The notes beneath the pieces are model-generated. The model saw only the letters and a program-made list of their open reading frames with translations, ran no database searches and was not told the origin of the DNA. Both the position numbers and the translations under genes were made by a program. A stretch of DNA of 64,000 nt from Nymphaea colorata (lineage: Eukaryota; Streptophyta; Magnoliopsida; Nymphaeales; Nymphaeaceae), in contig NC_045142.1 in the NCBI RefSeq assembly GCF_008831285.2, positions 12,414,716-12,478,715 of the forward strand. Reading direction: 5' to 3'. Numbering within the stretch: the stretch's first letter is position 1; the number at the start of each line of letters is the position of its first letter. Of the stretch, positions 11,297 to 23,307 are shown in pieces.

Positions 11297-11714
11297 CCAA
11301 ACTCTAAGCCTGGGCGTCGGGCCGGCCCGGTCTGACCCGAGTCCAGGACGGGAAAAACCTCGCTCGGTCCGGCCCGACTCCCGCCCTCTGTCCCCCGCTC
11401 CCCCTCTCCCTCTCCCTCTCCCTTCTCCGTCACGCTCTCCGCTCCCGCTCCCCCTCTCCCTCTCCCTCAATGCTCCTGCTCCCCCTCCTCTTCCGTCTCC
11501 CTTTCCCTCCTCCTGCGGGCCCGTGTGGGCCGTCAGCGAGGACCCAATGTCGTAGCCGAAGGGCGACGGGAGGGCGGGGGAAAGGGGGTCGGGAGGGCGG
11601 CCCGGGCCCGGGCTGAGATCCGGGCTATTGGGGAAGGCCTGGACCGGGCTGTGCGGCCCGACGGGCCGGATCGTGCCAGCCCGGCCCGGCTCGATACCCA
11701 CCCTTACCAAACTC
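11297..11714. mobile_element. GC-rich hAT-type MITE C, complete (element 11305-11706)
   Basis: The element (402 bp) begins TAAGCCTGGGCGTCGGGCC and ends with GATACCCACCCTTA. It is flanked by identical CCAAACTC at 11297-11304 and 11707-11714. Its interior is rich in GGCCCGG and CCCTCTCC units. Confidence 0.85.
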
Positions 11715-12380
11715 ATGTTCAACTACATTTTTTTTTTCTCTGAGTGGTTCATTCCATTCTACCACCCCTAATTGAGGTCACTGCCTCCCTCCTCCATGCC
11801 CTCTTTACTGAGTTCACAAAATTCGAAACCTATTAGAATAAAAAGAGGAAAAATGTACTAAAACGTGACAATGACCACTACAGGATTAAAACATGAGTCT
11901 CTGGTTCGATTACTTATAAACAATTTTTCCTATTGTTTTGAATCGACTGCAGAACAAACATCAGGCTACATTCAAACATTGACTTGCCATTCCTACACTG
12001 AGTCCCGCAAGGGGCTTAGAGCATTTAGTGGGGCCAACAATCTAGGCAGCCAATCGCTGGTTTAATTTATGCAATTATAGATCTCTTGCACAAATCCGTT
12101 CCCACCGGAGTCTGACATTTAAGTGAGAAAAGGAACAAACATGTAAATTAGTAGTTTAAAGAAGACACTCATATGTAAATTATGTAAATACATATATTTA
12201 TTATAAACTTCTTAACAAGTTAAGAGAGGTACATGCCCCCGTATCAAATCCAATACCATCAACGTGTATTTGGATCTGCATACAAGGACACATCATGGTG
12301 TGTTGCACAGAGCAGTTGGTGAAAATGCACGTGGAAGCCATACCCTTGGACAAGGGTCTCGTCAACAAGAGAACTCAAGG
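11715..12380. other. Nothing recognised
   Basis: AT-rich spacer. A GGTTCGATTAC string near 11897 resembles part of a pol III B box but has no further support. Confidence 0.4.
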
Positions 12381-13700
12381 CCGTTTAGCAATGAGAATAG
12401 TAACAAACTGTTCATGAATCTACCCCTAAATTAGGTAAGTTCATTGAACAGTATGTTTTTGATACGTGCCTAATTTTGGCACTATCGAGGATTGTCGAAG
12501 GCACTGCTGAAGGCACTGCCGAAGGCACTAAAGCGGAGCAGACCAGCAGCGCGAGTAGCAGTTGGGCATGCCGATTACCACCCGAGAGGCCTATGTTCTC
12601 ATTTCCTTGTGAGGTTAGCCTCGACGGAGAGCGCCGAGAGCAACAAGTTGTGGCACTACGCGCGGCTGAGAATGGGCGCAAGCCCAAGAAGCGACCATTA
12701 GGCTCGACTATTAGCACCTATGTGCCTAGAGCCAAATGCATGTGAGTGGGTGGGACCACATGGCACCTTGGCATAGTTTAGGGTTCGACACATGAAGACC
12801 CTTTGGGCATTACTTATATGGCTGCAGTGGGAGGAGCGGGCAGAGCAGCTAAGGTCAAAAAAGGTGAGACAGGGACCGGATCCATAGAGAGGGCGGGCGC
12901 AACCAGATCCATTTCAGGTGCCCTTTTGCTTATGTTTATTTACTCTTTTGTACCGTCTCGGTTTGAGACATGTTAGAATCGTTTTATTTTAAGTTCTTTG
13001 TACTGTCTCGGGTTAGGAGTTAAGTGAACCAAGACACTTTTCATGTATATAAGCTTTGTAATTAGGGCTTTTGGATTACACCTGAATGAAGATTTGATTC
13101 CATTTTACGTCGCTTTCTCTCTTCTCTCTTGTTCGTCACTTTCTCCCTCACGTGCTCCATTCCTACCGCGGCGTTTCTTCTCCTCTCCCTTGGCGGAATC
13201 CGGCTGCCATTGTTGGCATTCACCCCTTCACTCCCAAAATGGATGGCTTGTTCTTCACCTTCTCCTCAATCTCTTATCTTTTCTCATTCCCAAATCGGTT
13301 GGCGTTTGCACGTTTGAAGATTCCAAGGATTTGCTGTTCACGCGGCTCTTTGGTGCTTTCATCCACATTTTCCCCGACTTGCAAGACAGCTTCCTCACGG
13401 TGCATCCTTCCTCAACACACAAGGAAGAATAGAGGCTGGTTGAAGCTCACGGGAAGGCTGCAGCGAAGGAGTACACCAGTAGATTTGGTGTTCGACTTCC
13501 AAAGTAGCAGCACAACCAACTACCGAAGAACGAACATATGCCTCCCATGTTCCTGCGATAGAAGGAGAAGTGGATGCTGAGCGTGATCTTGGGTAGCGAT
13601 AGCGCCTCGGCAGTGAGGTTCTATCAGTTTCATGAGTCCGAACTAATTTCCAAAACAAATTTATGAAACAGTAACAAATTATTCTTATTGTCAAACTGCC
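12381..13700. other. Unassigned, possibly LTR-like or MITE-like segment
   Basis: The segment has imperfect inverted ends: CAATGAGAATAGTAACAAAC near 12390, and the reverse complement of TTATTCTTATTG near 13690. It also has a 12-bp GAAGGCACTGCT-type unit repeated three times (12496-12532) and a promoter-like TATATAAGC at about 13047 after TG-rich sequence. A solo LTR is possible, but no target duplication was found. The ORFs (89-142 aa) match nothing I know. Confidence 0.3.
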
Positions 13701-14925
13701 CCCCAAGAAAAATTACATACCAGTCTAGATGTCCACGTCCTTTCAACAAACGATATCATCTCCAATTAGAAGGCCCAGAGAATTCTGTGGTGAAGTTAAG
13801 TTCATACACATGCACACGTTCATGTATGTAACATATCATATGCGTATCATATGTAATTTCATGTTAGAATGTATTATACATGTCATGTATACATGACATG
13901 AGCATGTCATACCATCTTGTCTCCCTATATCCATCTACGTGCATTCATGTCCTGAGCACCATCATCACCATTTATCATACAAATGCGTAAGTGTCCATAT
14001 ACTTGTATATAGCGCTCTTGCATCTACTTTCATAATTTGCATCCATGACATGATCATATATTCTCATATATTGCAGACATGGGTTCATTCATGCATGCCA
14101 TCCATTTATCTTTTCCATCACTCACGTAAGATAGCTGTAGTCATGCATTGGGGCAAGGTAGGGGTAGGTAGATAATTTTCTGTGTTTTTAGTGTTTAAAT
14201 ACTGCCGTATCGTTTTTTTATGCCTTAGCATGTCAGGAATGCAGGAACATGTACGCTGAGTTATATAAGTTGTTTTAGAGACGTAGCTTAAATTTTAGCC
14301 TTTCTATTATGCAACCTTCATATTCTTAACATTATCTGCTTCAACTCTATAAAGCTAGAGTTTTATATTGATTTATGAAATGGTTTTCAATTGGAAAATA
14401 AATGGATTTTTTAGAAAAATTTTAGCCACAGTTAGGTCAACATTTCTGTAATTTACTGGCCATATTTTGTGGAAATTGAGTAGCATTTGATCTAGTTTTT
14501 GTGACCATTTTCCCTCTACTTTTCGGAAATCTCGATTTTGGATAAAACTAATGTTTTACTATTTGCTGTATTAAAACGTTCGTATCTTAAAAAATCATTT
14601 TTTAAGTTCTGTAATCAGTGGCAGAGCCAGACAATTTTTCTGGACGGTACATCATTCACAGATTTTATATCTGAAGGCGCACCCATATACCAAAATTTTA
14701 AGCAAATTGCAGAAACCTGTTTTGAAAATCCAGATTGCATAATAGAGGGTAGTTAAGCCATTTTTTCTGTTCTTTTGAATCTCCGCTGTATAGATGAGAG
14801 AGTTAAGTCTCTGATCAGAGTGTCATAAGTCTGATTTAGCATTACGATTTATTTACTTATATGTCCCTTTAGTTAATTGATAATGTGTTTTAGTTGTAAC
14901 ATATTTCTTTATATTAGGGAGGTGT
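13701..14925. other. No gene recognised
   Basis: AT-rich flank of the reductase duplication with ATG/CAT-rich low-complexity sequence around 13800-14100. A GTGGCAGAGCCAGA string at 14620 resembles one end of some plant DNA elements, but a partner end was not found. Confidence 0.4.
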
Positions 14926-15071
14926 GGTGATAGCTTAGGAAGAATTTGCAGTGTCATTTAATTTTCTATTTTGTTGTCGTTGCTTCTGACTTCATTTTCT
15001 TTATGATCCAGGTTTGTTATCCTCGGTTGAGGTTTTGGTACCTGCCCTCAAGGAGTGCATGAAACATTGGC

Positions 15072-15447
15072 ATGAAAAGCTAAGTCACCGGACTCTTCTA
15101 TTTTACTGCCGCACCGGAGTTGGCATCGAGTCGGGTGCGCACTGGACATGGGTGCGGCTCCGACTCACACTCGAGCCCAGTTAAAATGCCATATTACTAA
15201 ATTACTTATATAATATATGTTGTTTTGATATTTTTCTATGCAATACAATTATTCAAGTATGTTATATACATTAATAATTAAATTACAATACTATGCTTAT
15301 TATGTTATGTATATAATAAATTAATAATAATAATAATAATAAAATACCCTCGCTACACCGTCACACCTAAATTTTTTGGGATGTGCCGTTCCGGCACCCG
15401 CACCCCCATCGGCACCGGCACCCTCCACTATGGTGACAGATGAAAAG
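15072..15447. mobile_element. hAT-type MITE, 360 bp (15080-15439)
   Basis: Flanked by ATGAAAAG at 15072-15079 and 15440-15447. Ends are CTAAGTCACCGG and, from the right, CTGTCACCATAG. Subterminal arms are rich in GCACCGG motifs and the middle is AT-rich with a (TAA)n run at 15318-15342. The corresponding place in duplication unit 2 (near 40370) lacks it, so it inserted into unit 1 only or was lost cleanly from unit 2. Confidence 0.75.
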
Positions 15448-15701
15448 TCTCGAGCAAGAGTAATTAGCAGTGTGTAGTAGCTTTTATTGTGTACTAGTAT
15501 GTGCATTTCAATTGAGTTTTTAAACTCATGTAATTGACTAATTATTTTATATCTTTAAAGTTAAGTATGTTTAATGAATTATTGCTTTCAAACGGTCTTC
15601 AAAGCAAAAAAATCGCATCAAAACCATAGTAAGTAGAGGAACTTGTCATTCACCTAAGGCATGAAACCCTCAAGGTCAGTTGCTCTCTGCTTCTAGCTAG
15701 T

Positions 15702-16255
15702 CTTGGCATTAGGCCTGAACAATGAGTCGAGTAGCTCGGACTTGACTTGGTAAAAGCTCGTATAGAGCATGAGTCTGAGATGACTCAATTCATAAACTAA
15801 TTGAATTCGAGTTTTTATTGAAACTTATTTGCTTAACCGAGTTGATATCTAATTCACTTAAGTTGACTCGATGAAGCTCGACTCATGCTCATCCATCAAA
15901 GGGAAAAAAAGACAAAGCCTCATTCTCTCTCCATAAGTCACACTCTCCCTTCTCTCTCACACATTTATTCACCATCCCTTTCTCTCTCCCTCTCTCTCCA
16001 TTAATATATGACTCCCTTCCTTAATTTGTTGTGTATGTCTCTCTCTCCATTAATTACACACCCTCTAGCTCCCTCATTTAAAGATGGAAGCATTCTTCTC
16101 TCCTCATTTCATTCACTTTTTTCGATGGACGACACCATTTTCTCTCGGCCGAGCTTAATTTATTGAACTCGAATCGAGTTCAAGCCGAACTCGAGCCAAA
16201 TATTTCAGGTGTTGACCCGAGCTCGACTCAACTTATGTTAAGGCCTACCTAGCAT
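15702..16255. mobile_element. Probable hAT-type MITE, 538 bp (15710-16247)
   Basis: Ends are inverted: TAGGCCTGAACA at the left, and TAGGCCTTAACA reading in from the right. Flanks CTTGGCAT and CCTAGCAT match at 6 of 8 bases, consistent with an old target duplication. The interior has GAGCTCGACTC-type motifs near both ends and a CT-rich centre. Confidence 0.6.
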
Positions 16256-16716
16256 GCATAGGTTTACCTAACAGAGTTGGTGCCACTAAAGTTTGAATCC
16301 GTCTGTCTACCAGTTTCTGACCGCCCTAAACCCCATGTGGATCTGTCTTTACACTTTCTCAGTCAATAAGAATGCACTTGAAAATGCCAAAATCAAGCCG
16401 TTCAATTTTAAAGTCTCAATAAACTCTCGGCGCTTCGACGAAAGATCCTCTTACATTTCCCCACATCTTGTCGCCGGCCATCGACCGATTGCCTGAAGGG
16501 CCATGAGCCGGTTCAGTTCAGGTCTGGACAGACCGGTTTCAGGGGGGCAAAACTCGTTCCCATGAAACATTGTTCGTGCCCCTCGTCTTGTCAATATCCA
16601 GCAACCGAGATGACTTCGGCCCATTTATTGGACGAGTGGAGGAGGGTGGCAGCTCAAAGCTCCACCTTAGTTGTCGCTCCCGTATCTGTGGATTGTTGGA
16701 ACTGGAAGTGGTGGGG

Positions 16717-19700
16717 ATGGAGGCAGACGGAAAAGTAGGGGAGGAGGTGTGCGTGACGGGTGCTAGCGGTTTCATCGGTTCCACTCTCGTCCGCCTCCTC
16801 CTCCGCCGGGGCTACACCATCCGCGGCACCGTCCAGAACCTCCGTAAGCTCTCATTCTCTCTCTCTCTCTCTCTCTCTGATGCCCATTTATGTGGAAGTC
16901 GGAAACATATTTGAAGCCTCTCTCTCTCTCTCTCTCTCTCTCTGATGCCCATTTATCTGGAAGTCGGACGAATATTTGAAGCTTCTCTCTCTTCCTCTCT
17001 CTCTCTCAGAGAATGAGAAGGAGACGAGGCATCTAGAAGCATTAGAGGGAGCGGATTCGAGGTTGCGTCTCTACCAGATCGATCTACTAGACTACGACTC
17101 TATCTTCTCCGCCATCAATGGCGTCGTCGGCGTCTTCCACCTTGCCTCTCCATGCACTGTGGATCAAGTTACCGACCCACAGGTATTGCCCAAATCGCAT
17201 TCTCTTAATATTGGCCTCGTCCTCTGCCTTATTCGTTTATCATGCCGAGATCAATGGGCTCTTCACTTGTGTTCGGTGACTGGTAGCGGGAGCTTCTTGA
17301 TCCAGCGATACAAGGCACGCTCAACGTGCTCAAAGCGGCGAAAGCGAGCGGCGTGAAGCGGGTCGTTGTGACTTCGTCCATTTCGGCCATAGTTCCCAGC
17401 CCTGGTTGGCCAGCGGACGTTGTTAAGGGAGAAGATTGCTGGAGCGACGTTGAGTACTGCAAGCAAAACGGAGTAGAAATCGTCCTTCTTTCAATTCTTG
17501 TTGTTTTTCCCTGATCTCGTCGATTGTTCACGAGAATTCTTTCTTCTGTTATAAACTCTTTGGCGATGTTGGTTTTCAGTTGTGGTATCCACTGTCGAAA
17601 ACTCTAGCGGAAAAAGAGGTATGGAGATTTGCGGAAGAGACTGGACTGAATGTGGTTGTGGTTAATCCGGGGACCGTGCTGGGTACCATTCTGCCTCCAG
17701 CCATCAATGCGAGCATGGGAATGATTGTTCGTCTTCTTCAGGGTAAGAGACTTCTGACGATGAGAATGAGAATTGAAGCTTATGACTCGACTTGGGTTAT
17801 AAGTTGAATATTCTATCAACAAAGAAACATGGCGAAGCTGATGTTCATGAGTCAATATGATTTTCCATAAACGTTTTTAGTGTATCGTGAGATTTTAACT
17901 TTCGAAAGTGCTTTACCGATACCTCGGAATGAAATCGTGATATTTTCGAAGTATCGCCTAGATCCGAATCTGTGAGTTTCTGGAGGAATCTCAAGTATGT
18001 GATTATGCTGCCTTCAGCCAAGTTAACTACTGTTATAGTTCACTACTTCCCCCCTCATATACCTCTAAATCTCATAGACTCGTTTTGGCATTTGCTAAAA
18101 TCGTGAATGTTTGTAAAGGCATGCTTTGATGCTCAATCCACATTAAAAACCGTATCCTCAATGACTGCTTATTCAGGATGTTTTTGGTTAATGGATTTGA
18201 AGATGGCACTGCCTGGCAAATTCCATCCACAATATGATGTGATTAGGATGATAAAGTACCAAAGAGGGTATTTGATTTGTGTTCTTGGGACAGTGGGAAC
18301 AAGTATGTTTCTGTCCTGATATTCCAGAACAGAGGTGACTTTGCTCCCCTTGGAACAACTACGAATTTGCTGCATAGATTAGAACAACTCCATGTTTGTG
18401 CTGCTGTCTAGCATTTGCATATTTTTAGGTTGGAAACTTGGAACAGGGGCATGCTGTGTTATCGCAATGTTTGATTCCTTTGGAATAGAACTATTTATTG
18501 AAGTTGTGTTATGGTGCTTGGATTAGGTTTACTTTTCTGAAACAAAGTCCAATACTAACAGCCATCTATTTTTGGACAATGAATTCACTGTTTGTAGACA
18601 TAGCAAATTTGAATTTAAATTTTAGACAAATGACTTTAGATTCCATAATACTGCTTTAAACCAAGTACTTGTTTTATTCATAGTACAAAGTTATGAATGG
18701 TCGACTTTGGGATCACATAAGTAAAATGGAAGGTCCATACAACCTGCTTATAGCTTTTTTTGTAATTTCTTTCCAACTTTGGATTGGATCTGGATCATGC
18801 ACAGGATCTAAGCACATGGTGTATGTGTATATGTGACTGTTTGTCTCTACAAACACATAAATGACCTATTTCAAATCATAGGCCACAAACATATATATGA
18901 ATGTGTTTCCACAGTCGAAAGCTCATAAACCTGAATGCACGTGAAGATGAGTAGTATTTGATAGTTTACCCCTCCAGATCACAACAAACACAAATAAAAC
19001 TTATTTGCGCATAATACTGTTCATTTTGCACATACACATCAGAAACATGGGTCATCAGCCAAATTCACAAACCATGACTACAAACGTATACATAAACCTA
19101 TTTCCACAACCAATATTTCATGATCTTGTTCTTACATCACAATAAACATATGGATAATATGTTTTCATATAATACAATTATGATTACATGTAATACATCA
19201 CAAACATGTGTTACTTGCCAAATTCACTTACCGCATCATGTAGCACATTAATCCCATAAAGTTTACATGTTTCACATTCATTTGTCCATAACTCATTTCA
19301 CATTTACATCACATAGTTCCCAACTTGATTCATGTTATGACCTATGTCACACGGGTACTCCTCTTAAGGAGGAGTACCCGCACGGTACCGGTACGGGTAC
19401 TGGTACGCCCGTGGGTGCGGTAGGGGTACTGCGTTGACTGTACCGGGTACGGTCAATGCACCCAAGGTCATTTGCGACCTATTTCAGACTCGGTCAAAGT
19501 TGACCGAGTCCATTTTCGTCCAATTTTAATGTTAACTTTTTTTACATTTTCACGTTTTAAAAAATTTAACGTTAAATAAATCGAAACCCTAAAACTCTTT
19601 TTCGTTTCGTTTCATTTCGTGTGTTTCTTCTTCTCTCATCGACGACCACTGACGGCGACTGGTGAAGGCAGGGGCGAAGACCGGCAGCTACAAGCGACGA

Positions 19701-20131
19701 ACGACAACGACAAACCATCTCTGGCGATGGCAAGCGCCGAACAGCGACTGTATTTGATTTTTTTTCATCGTTTTCTCATTTTCTGGTTCATTTTCAGGCG
19801 GCGAACAACAACCTTTTTCTGAATCCTCTTTTTTGTTTGTCGCCTGCAGTCGGTTCCCATTTTTTTGTTCGTTTTTTTTTTTCTGTTCCGTGTTCCCTCT
19901 TTTCTTTGTTATGTTACTTATGCTAAGCACGTTGTTTGTAATTTTTTGAGCTTCTGCTGTGATTGCCATTGTCTTGTTTAGTGTAAAACAAGACAATGTC
20001 TTGGAGGGAAACCGTGTTTAGTTTAAAACTATGTCACATAGGTACCGGTACGGGTGCCGGTACGGGTATGGACCATTTTCAAAAAACTTGGATACGGGGG
20101 TACGGCCGTACACACACAGACATATATATAT

Positions 20132-20165
<34 letters not shown>

Positions 20166-21702
20166 ATTAAAAAATTTCAAACAAAATAACATATTCACAC
20201 ATGTATATCAAAAAATTGCAAACAGAATAACACACTTACTTTCACACATAAATCATGGTCCAAAACACAGTATGGAAGTAATTAACTTACAATTAGTTCC
20301 TATCCTGTCGAGTAAGAAATAACACAGAAGCAGGATGCACAATGTCAGAAAAAACATGAAACCTGTCGAGTAAGAAATAACACATTTCATGCTTAATAGA
20401 CCATAATATACTGTCTGCAATTAGTTCCTATCTCTCTTGGTTTTGGGCAGGCAAATCACAACGTTGATGTGTGTTCAAAGCTCATTACAAGAGAACCAGT
20501 ATTGTCTTCGAAAGTCTTGCTTGGTATTGCGAAAAGGAAAAAAAAAGAACGACAGAACTTAGGGGAAAGCCAAGATCCTACTGAAGGAGAAAAATAGCTG
20601 ATTGAAACATCACGACACTGACAGTGGAGGGAAAAAAAAAAAGAACATCAGCAACTACTCCCATCGCCGGCAGAAAAGGAAAAACTCATCTGCAATGCAA
20701 TAAAGTACAGGGGAAAGCTACTCATTCAAGAAAAGAAAAGCCCAAAAACATCAAAAAACATAAAATGGCTCATGTGAAAGATGAAAAGGGACGCGAAACA
20801 GGGGAACCACAACGGCGACAGGCGATGGGTATTTTGCCTGTCGTCACCGTCGCCGGTCGTTGCTTGTGGGATGGATCACTGCCTGTCGTCGCCGGTCGTT
20901 GCCGGCGGCGAAGGCAGGGGTGGAGCCGACGATGAAATGGTTTAAAAATAAAACCGCCGGCGGCGAAGGCAGGGGTGGAGCTGACGATGAAATGGTTTAA
21001 AAATAAAACCTTGACAGTCACCTTCTGCCATCGCCTCCTATCGTTTGCCGTCACCGGTAGCCGCTGCTGTCACCGTTCCGCCCTCCGTTCGCCGCCCTGC
21101 CGTCGCCTGTTGCTGCTGCATTCGCCGCTGCCTTCGTCGCCAGACTCGTGAGAGGTAAGTCAGACGAGAAAAGGAGAAAAGGGTTTCGAGCAAAACCCTT
21201 ACGATTTTAGTTTTTTTTTAACGTTAAAATGGTTTTAAAATTTAAAATGAAATAATCGTTAAAAAAAAAAGACAAATTTTGGACTCGGTCAAACTTGACC
21301 GTGTCCGAAAAAGGTCAAATACGGCCTCCGGTACGTTGACCGTACCCGGTACAGTCAACACGTACCGGGGCCGTACCCAGGCCCGTACCGGTACCGGTGT
21401 TGTACCGGTACCGACAGGGTACGCCTCCTTTGGAGGTGTACCTGTGTTACACAGGTTTAAAACAAGAGATTTTCTGCAATCGGTTCCCTTTTCATTTTTT
21501 TTTGAGCAGTATATTTTTAGTCGCCTGTAGTTGGTTCCCTTTTTTTTTGTTCGTTTTTTTTTCTGTTCCGTGTTCCCTCTTTTGTTTGTTATGTTACTTA
21601 TGTAAAAGTGTAGTGATTGCCATTGAATCAAGAATGCTGATACATTTGTATGTTAGTTACTTCCATAGGATCATGATTTATGAATATGCTTTTCTGTTTG
21701 TA

Positions 21703-21781
<79 letters not shown>

Positions 21782-23266
21782 TTTGTTTGAAATTTTTTGA
21801 TATAATATATATATATATATATGTCGCGTGTGCGTACGGCCGTACCCCCGCACCCAATTTTTTTGAAAATGGTCCGTACCTGTACCGGCACCCGTACCCG
21901 TACCTATGTGACATAGGTTATGACGCATAATTTTGTCCTGCAATTGTTTGTTCATAACTTGTTTCACATTTACATCACATGGTTCCCAACTTGATTCATG
22001 TCATGTCACATAATTCTTTCTTGCATTGTTCATTCATAACTTGCTTCACATAAATTCGTTATTATCCTGTTCCATTCACATCAGGTAACCCATCATTCAT
22101 CCATCTGTAGCATGTTCCACATTTACATCATATAACCTGTTTCATATCCCATGTCACATAAAGTATACTTGTTTTACTTCATATACATCCATATTGACCA
22201 AACATGACTTGTTTTCATGTCTATCATAGCCGACTACTAAATATAGTTTCAGAAACCAGTTTTCATGTCTATCATAGCCGACCTATACGCCGTATCGTAA
22301 TGTATCGTAAATGTACCATAAAGTATCGTAAATGTTTTAATATGTTATTTTGAATCTCTTAGTCTTACTTTTCATTTTTTGAATTTGTTGTTGTTATATA
22401 TGCCTATGGTTTATGAATGATGAAGGATGAATCATTAATGTTCTTTATGTGTGATGAGTTTTTATATGAAATGCATTGTTCTTAATTTTTCTGATTTTTT
22501 GGCTATTTTTCTTGAGTTTTCCTGAATTTTGCTAATTTTTTAGTGTTTTTAATTAGAAAATCAATTTTACGATACTTTATGGTACATTTACGATACATTA
22601 CGATACGGCGTATAGGTCGGCCCGACTGATACACGATATGATAGGCCAGTGACAACATTGGTAGAAACAAAGTTTTCCTATGATGAGTTCAAGCCACATA
22701 AATGAAAAGAAAATCTACAAGGACGACCATCATCAAGGCATTTGATTTGAGGCATCATTGCCATGTTTTTTTGAAAGTCATAAAGCCAAAGAATGTCATT
22801 CACATATAAATATCAACAAATAATAGATCATAATGTGAAGAAAAATCCCGTAGCATAAGATGGCTAGAAAATCAATATAATGCATACTCTCTTTCATGTT
22901 GGAATACATGTAAAGGAAACGTAACAATATGAATCATGTTTTCTTACTGATAACAAAATTATTCGACGTAAATGTTTTAATCTTTTAGGTAATTGTTGCT
23001 AGCTCGATCTTGTGTTGTTTTCATGTTCAAATCATCTTCACAAGACACATCAGAGTGCACTGTTTGGCATTTGTGTCATGTTGTATTCTGAAGTTACATG
23101 TACACATGCAATGTGCATGATCTGGGCAGATTCTTGCTTGTTATGTCACCGTATGTAGTACATAAGCAACATGTCAAACCTACTAGATGAGAGAGAGAGA
23201 GAGAGCGAGCACTATTGTCACAGCATAGAGAGAAAGCATTCTTTGTCAAATGCAAGAGCCACAGTG

Positions 23267-23307
<41 letters not shown>

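Larger units (their letters stand above)
8737..11304. repeat. 1.4-kb tandem duplication carrying a helicase gene fragment
   Basis: Unit 1 is 8737-10139 and unit 2 starts at 10140. Both begin CCAACATGGCC and contain the helicase exons and about 0.5 kb of upstream flank. Unit 1 ends inside MITE B, which is cut at about 10139. Unit 2 continues into the complete MITE C. The boundary therefore joins the C-rich interior of a MITE to 8737, with only a CC overlap. The copies differ at scattered positions by what looks like roughly 10% or less. Confidence 0.85.
19334..21924 (+). mobile_element. hAT-type element, outer (19342-21916), in intron 4 of reductase copy 1
   Basis: The element is 2575 bp and flanked by GTTATGAC at 19334-19341 and 21917-21924. 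Inverted ends are CTATGTCACACGGGTAC at the left, and CTATGTCACATAGGTAC reading in from the right. Subterminal arms are full of GGTACCGGTACGGG motifs; just inside the left end is a small palindrome (CTCCTCTTAAGGAGGAG). No transposase was found, so it is non-autonomous. The paralogous intron (near 44355) has no element at this place. Its left arm resembles a 5' leader rich in GACGGCGAC motifs. An internal stretch near 19840-19975 is repeated near 21520-21640. Confidence 0.9.

Noticed and set aside
8203-11714. MITE-helicase-MITE as a composite transposon
   Set aside because: Each complete MITE has its own matched target duplication, so the segment between them was not moved as one unit.
13043-13706. 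Overlapping ORFs of 62-142 aa on both strands
   Set aside because: Several frames are open over the same sequence and none has a recognisable domain; an LTR-like origin is possible but unproven.
20624-21054. ORFs of 94-103 aa
   Set aside because: They lie inside the nested hAT element over a 55-bp tandem duplication and show no transposase or host domain.
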